This document shows positions 24,301 to 26,224 of a stretch of 26,224 nt of DNA, piece after piece. The notes under the pieces are model-generated. The model saw nothing but the letters and a program-made list of their open reading frames with translations, searched no databases and was not told where the DNA came from. The stretch's first letter is position 1; every line of letters starts with the position of its first letter. Location: NCBI GenBank assembly GCA_038241115.1, contig JBBRGA010000032.1:1-26224 (forward strand), read 5' to 3'. This DNA is from JANYJJ01 sp038241115 (GTDB lineage Bacteria; Pseudomonadota; Gammaproteobacteria; Burkholderiales; Burkholderiaceae_C). The position numbers and the translations under genes are program-made.

Positions 24301-25806
24301 GGCGACCTGACCGTCACAGACGAGGTCAGCACGCAAGCCCTGCAACTCACCGACCTTCGCTTGGGCCTGAACGCCGACAAAGGCACCTGGAGCTTCACCC
24401 AGGGTCTGGCCGGAAAAACGCTGGGCGTGGCGGCAGGTGCGGTGGTGGCGCGCACGTCCGCCACAGCGATGTGGCCGCCAGCGGATGCGCCTTTGTCGGG
24501 CGTGCTGGAAGTGCAGGTGGCCAACCTCGGCACCTGGGGCAACTGGATACCCACAGGCTGGCGCGTGACCGGCGGTCTGCGCACCAGCGCCAGCATCGGC
24601 GGGACTTTTGGGGCGCCGCAGTACACCGGCGAAGTGCGCGGCACCGGCGTTGGCGTGCGCAACTTTTTACAGGGCGTGAATGTGTCTGACGGCGATGTGT
24701 TGATTGCGCTGCAGGGCAGCACCGCGCGCATCGAACGCTTTACCGCCAAAGCCGGTGCGGGCTCCATGAGCTTGGAGGGCAACGCCGTGTTGGGCGCCAC
24801 ACCGCAGGCCAACTTGAAAGTGCGGGCCGACAAGTTTCAGCTGCTCGGTCGGGTCGACAGGCGCGTGGTGGTCAGCGGCGAGGCGCAGCTGCAACTGGAC
24901 GCTGACAAAGTCGCGCTCGACGGAACGTTCCGCGTGGACGAAGGCCTGATTGATTTCAGCCGCAGCGACGCGCCCGAGTTGTCTGACGACGTGCAAGTGG
25001 TGCGCGCCGCAGGCAAGACCGCGCCCCGATCGCCTGATGCGATCGCGACTGCGAAGGCCGCTTCGGCGGCGGCGGAAAAACCGATCAACAAGCGCGCTCG
25101 CAACGTCGCCCTCAACCTGCGTGTCGACCTGGGCAACAAGTTGCGCCTGCGCGGACGCGGCCTGGACACTGGCCTGCAGGGCGACCTGCGCATCACTTCA
25201 CCCGAAGGCAAGCTGGCGCTGAACGGCAGCGTGCGCGCGGTAGAAGGCACCTATGCCGCTTACGGTCAAAAACTGACCATAGACCGCGGCACGATCAGCT
25301 TCAGCGGCCCCGCCGAAAACCCCCGGCTCTATATTCAGGCCACGCGCCCCAACATCGACATGCGGGTCGGCGTCAACATCACTGGCAACGCCCAGAACCC
25401 GCGCGTGCGCTTGTTCTCCGAGCCCGAAGTGTCTGAGATCGACAAGCTCTCGTGGCTGGTTTTGGGGCGCGCCAGCGACGGTTTGGGCCGCACCGACACG
25501 GCACTCTTGCAACGCGCCGCCATGGCCCTGCTGGCAGGCGAGGGCGAAGGCCTCACCGATCAATTCACCAGAGCCCTCGGCCTGGACGAAGTGTCACTGC
25601 GACAAACCGACGGCGACACCCGCGAGACCATCCTCACCCTCGGCAAGCAACTGTCGAGGCGCTGGTACGTGGGCTACGAACGCGGCCTGAACAGCACCAC
25701 CGGCACCTTCCAACTCATCTACCGAATAGCGCAGCGCTTCACCCTGCGCGCCCAGTCCGGAAGCGACAATTCGCTGGACGTGATCTGGATCATCCGTTGG
25801 CAGTGA
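21394..25806 (+). CDS. tamB: TamB, inner-membrane-anchored partner of TamA
   Basis: Very long periplasm-spanning protein (1470 residues) with one N-terminal membrane anchor (about residues 24-52) and then repetitive beta-rich sequence, as in the DUF490/AsmA-like TamB family. The C-terminal TamB domain is clear (RARNVALNLRVDLGNKLRLRG to the end). It closes with GRTDTALLQRAAMALLAGEG, the GYERGLNSTTGTFQLIYRI block and a barrel-like terminus. It links TamA in the outer membrane to the inner membrane. ATG at 21394 is used; ATG at 21421 is an alternative because neither has a strong Shine-Dalgarno. Last gene of the run, followed by a hairpin. Confidence 0.95.
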   Translation: MATEANDTPMSDVIDPAAPKRQGVRYLLIALAMMALLVTVAIGVAVGTAWWAARSASGSAWLLSHIPNLKVSGIQGALLGDFEAQSVSYQFSAADAGAGAGRPAGRIDIGALSWKGLKLELDTSQTPSIRLIVTRLQAARVDVFTAPDPAAPPLKAPTDLRLVILNQAVEVDIAGLQIARLQFSALPDKPLIDVQAQLHLGADNGQRHRVNSLSFEWDRLRAQATGNIGTQGNLPLQAELKLTQNNPASGADALPWTAALALSGPLAEINAQATVQAGSATKPQSLDALATLRPFAAWPLADLQASTKALDVSAFSSALPFTALTGKARATSSGMDQPAAIQLQISNDAAGRWNDGKLPVRDAQFEVRAQINNPGALDIQNLLATLGTDKQTAGTVSGSGRYTPQRWQFDAKLADLQPALLDSRAAPLQLSGPVSVLGRDFNAPGNAAVDVKAALTGRMLQGGPAPRQSRFAPIAPAMGATAKAANLSVDLTASRTQPGAQRIELRQFQAAMGGAKASISGLMERPDSGAAWSVKGNGSLLDFDPLPWWSGPENSPWRQGPHRLNAETQFDVKLPPALFDAALSGANSVAALQGQVNLVVARSLLAGVPLQGQINLRTESNGALKTEIKLDAAGNTLNASGSLAAVWDHSKNKAAADVWMLALAAPNLQPLAPLWRLTQTAKAAFFGGDVNATSSFSGSINATASVNGRWPVVTTQGQLDATALRVGNFSAKQATARWQAGSSADAPVESDGQLIDAAINGAVLESLQWQVKGKASAHTAELRMAAKALPPAWTDALVSAQPTDASAAVARTPGNTGTRVVVNLQGGLFAAADNAGEYPAAGWRGTLLNAQVLSTQSSSPLLSTRDVGAEVQWRGGPLRVNVQPGQVEVLGAKLHWSRVKWQAESANASGSKTAALLEAEASLDAFAIAPLLARLQPDFGWGGDLKVTGRLKLMSAPTFSADVVVERASGDLTVTDEVSTQALQLTDLRLGLNADKGTWSFTQGLAGKTLGVAAGAVVARTSATAMWPPADAPLSGVLEVQVANLGTWGNWIPTGWRVTGGLRTSASIGGTFGAPQYTGEVRGTGVGVRNFLQGVNVSDGDVLIALQGSTARIERFTAKAGAGSMSLEGNAVLGATPQANLKVRADKFQLLGRVDRRVVVSGEAQLQLDADKVALDGTFRVDEGLIDFSRSDAPELSDDVQVVRAAGKTAPRSPDAIATAKAASAAAEKPINKRARNVALNLRVDLGNKLRLRGRGLDTGLQGDLRITSPEGKLALNGSVRAVEGTYAAYGQKLTIDRGTISFSGPAENPRLYIQATRPNIDMRVGVNITGNAQNPRVRLFSEPEVSEIDKLSWLVLGRASDGLGRTDTALLQRAAMALLAGEGEGLTDQFTRALGLDEVSLRQTDGDTRETILTLGKQLSRRWYVGYERGLNSTTGTFQLIYRIAQRFTLRAQSGSDNSLDVIWIIRWQ

Positions 25807-25828
25807 GCGCGTTCGCAGTCAGCCCTGC

Positions 25829-25846
25829 TTGCGGCCGTTGCCGCAA
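25829..25846 (+). terminator. hairpin after tamB
   Basis: TTGCGGC (25829-25835) and GCCGCAA (25840-25846) form a perfect 7-bp stem with a 4-base loop, 22 bases past the tamB stop. There is no good T-run (CTTAAA follows), so it is a weak or Rho-assisted terminator at best. Confidence 0.4.
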
Positions 25847-25864
25847 CTTAAACTCGAAGCCTCG

Positions 25865-25939
25865 CCCACCGTAGTTCAATGGACAGAACGGCCGCCTCCT
25901 AAGTGGCAGATACAGGTTCGATTCCTGTCGGCGGGACCA
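25865..25939 (+). tRNA. tRNA-Arg (anticodon CCT)
   Basis: Folds as a 75-base cloverleaf. The D stem GTTC/GAAC, anticodon stem GCCGC/GTGGC with loop CTCCTAA, T stem ACAGG/CCTGT with TTCGATT loop, and an encoded CCA end are all present. The anticodon CCT reads AGG codons for arginine. The acceptor stem CCCACCG/CGGCGGG has one A-C mismatch at pair 4-69. A strong terminator follows. Confidence 0.92.
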
Positions 25940-25971
25940 AATAAAAAGCCGATACAGGCTCAGAAATACCA

Positions 25972-26007
25972 AAAGCCCCAGTGAAATCAAGGCTCTGGGG
26001 CTTTTTT
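25972..26007 (+). terminator. Rho-independent terminator after tRNA-Arg
   Basis: AAAGCCCCAG (25972-25981) pairs with CTGGGGCTTT (25995-26004), a 10-bp stem, followed by a run of six T from 26002. It fits the end of the tRNA transcript. Confidence 0.92.
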
Positions 26008-26151
26008 CATTCCAGCGCGTTTTGGCAGATAGCGCTTGTCGCTGGCGATACCTCGCAGCGCCGTGACACCTTAAAAAATAAAGCCGTAGCACTTGGAACT
26101 GCCTGTCCCGCGTCGGCTTAGTCGGCCAGCTCGGCTGCGTTGAAAAAGACT

Positions 26152-26224
26152 TTATTGCGCGGCCAGAACGATTGTGAGAAAGCCCGCCGCAGCGGCATAC
26201 ATGAGCAACGAAATGACGAATGCG
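26152..26224 (-). CDS. possible C-terminal fragment of a membrane protein (5' part outside window)
   Basis: Reading into the window on the minus strand, 23 codons end in TAA at 26152-26154 and encode a fully hydrophobic segment (AFVISLLMYAAAAGFLTIVLAAQ). This is the pattern of a last membrane helix, but the stretch is too short to name a family and may be chance. Confidence 0.3.
   Translation of the reverse strand, partial: AFVISLLMYAAAAGFLTIVLAAQ

Noticed and set aside
23097..24833. 578-codon minus-strand frame opposite tamB
   Set aside because: Ser/Ala/Pro-rich shadow of tamB codons with no recognisable domain.
25790..26092. 100-codon minus-strand frame across tRNA-Arg and its terminator
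   Set aside because: It reads through the tRNA in antisense (RRQESNLYLPLRRRPFCPLNYG), a well-known kind of false protein call.

Overview
The window looks like a chromosomal segment from a betaproteobacterium of the order Burkholderiales, most likely Comamonadaceae. This is inferred from the high GC content, the protein sequences and the gene order; no database search was possible. Most genes are ordinary core genes, tightly packed. No transposase, integrase, phage gene or CRISPR array is visible.

Region 1 (1-4.7 kb): a LytS/AlgZ-type sensor kinase (cut by the left edge) is divergent from argH, the classic argH/algZ arrangement. argH is followed by a lipoprotein-type alpha/beta hydrolase. A membrane-anchored SAM methyltransferase converges on it, and an intergenic stretch of repeats follows (4389-4716).

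Region 2 (4.7-11.7 kb, minus strand): a flagellar regulation and export operon, flhB-flhA-(small ORF)-flhF-flhG-fliA. Almost every junction overlaps by 1-4 bases. A 45-codon small ORF with its own Shine-Dalgarno fits exactly between the flhA stop and the flhF start. The FlhG protein keeps the DQA/GLR helper motif but has lost the Walker A P-loop.

Region 3 (11.9-14.4 kb, minus strand): an orphan dipeptide-type ABC substrate-binding protein and a di-haem cytochrome c4-like protein with a clear terminator.

Region 4 (14.5-25.8 kb, plus strand): a seven-gene run with gaps of 39 bases or less. It holds a MoxR AAA+ ATPase, a small membrane protein, a GNAT acetyltransferase, an S9 prolyl-oligopeptidase-family peptidase, a CoxE-like VWA protein, then tamA and tamB. 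It joins a MoxR/VWA chaperone pair, a peptidase and the TAM outer-membrane assembly machinery in one apparent transcription unit.

Region 5 (25.8-26.2 kb): tRNA-Arg(CCT), a strong terminator, and perhaps the 3' end of a membrane-protein gene on the minus strand.

The least expected structure is at gene junctions. Short tandem repeats (periods 5, 6, 11 and 12) sit at or beside stop codons. Several repeat TGA at each unit, and two long ones lie in the flagellar operon on either side of flhF.
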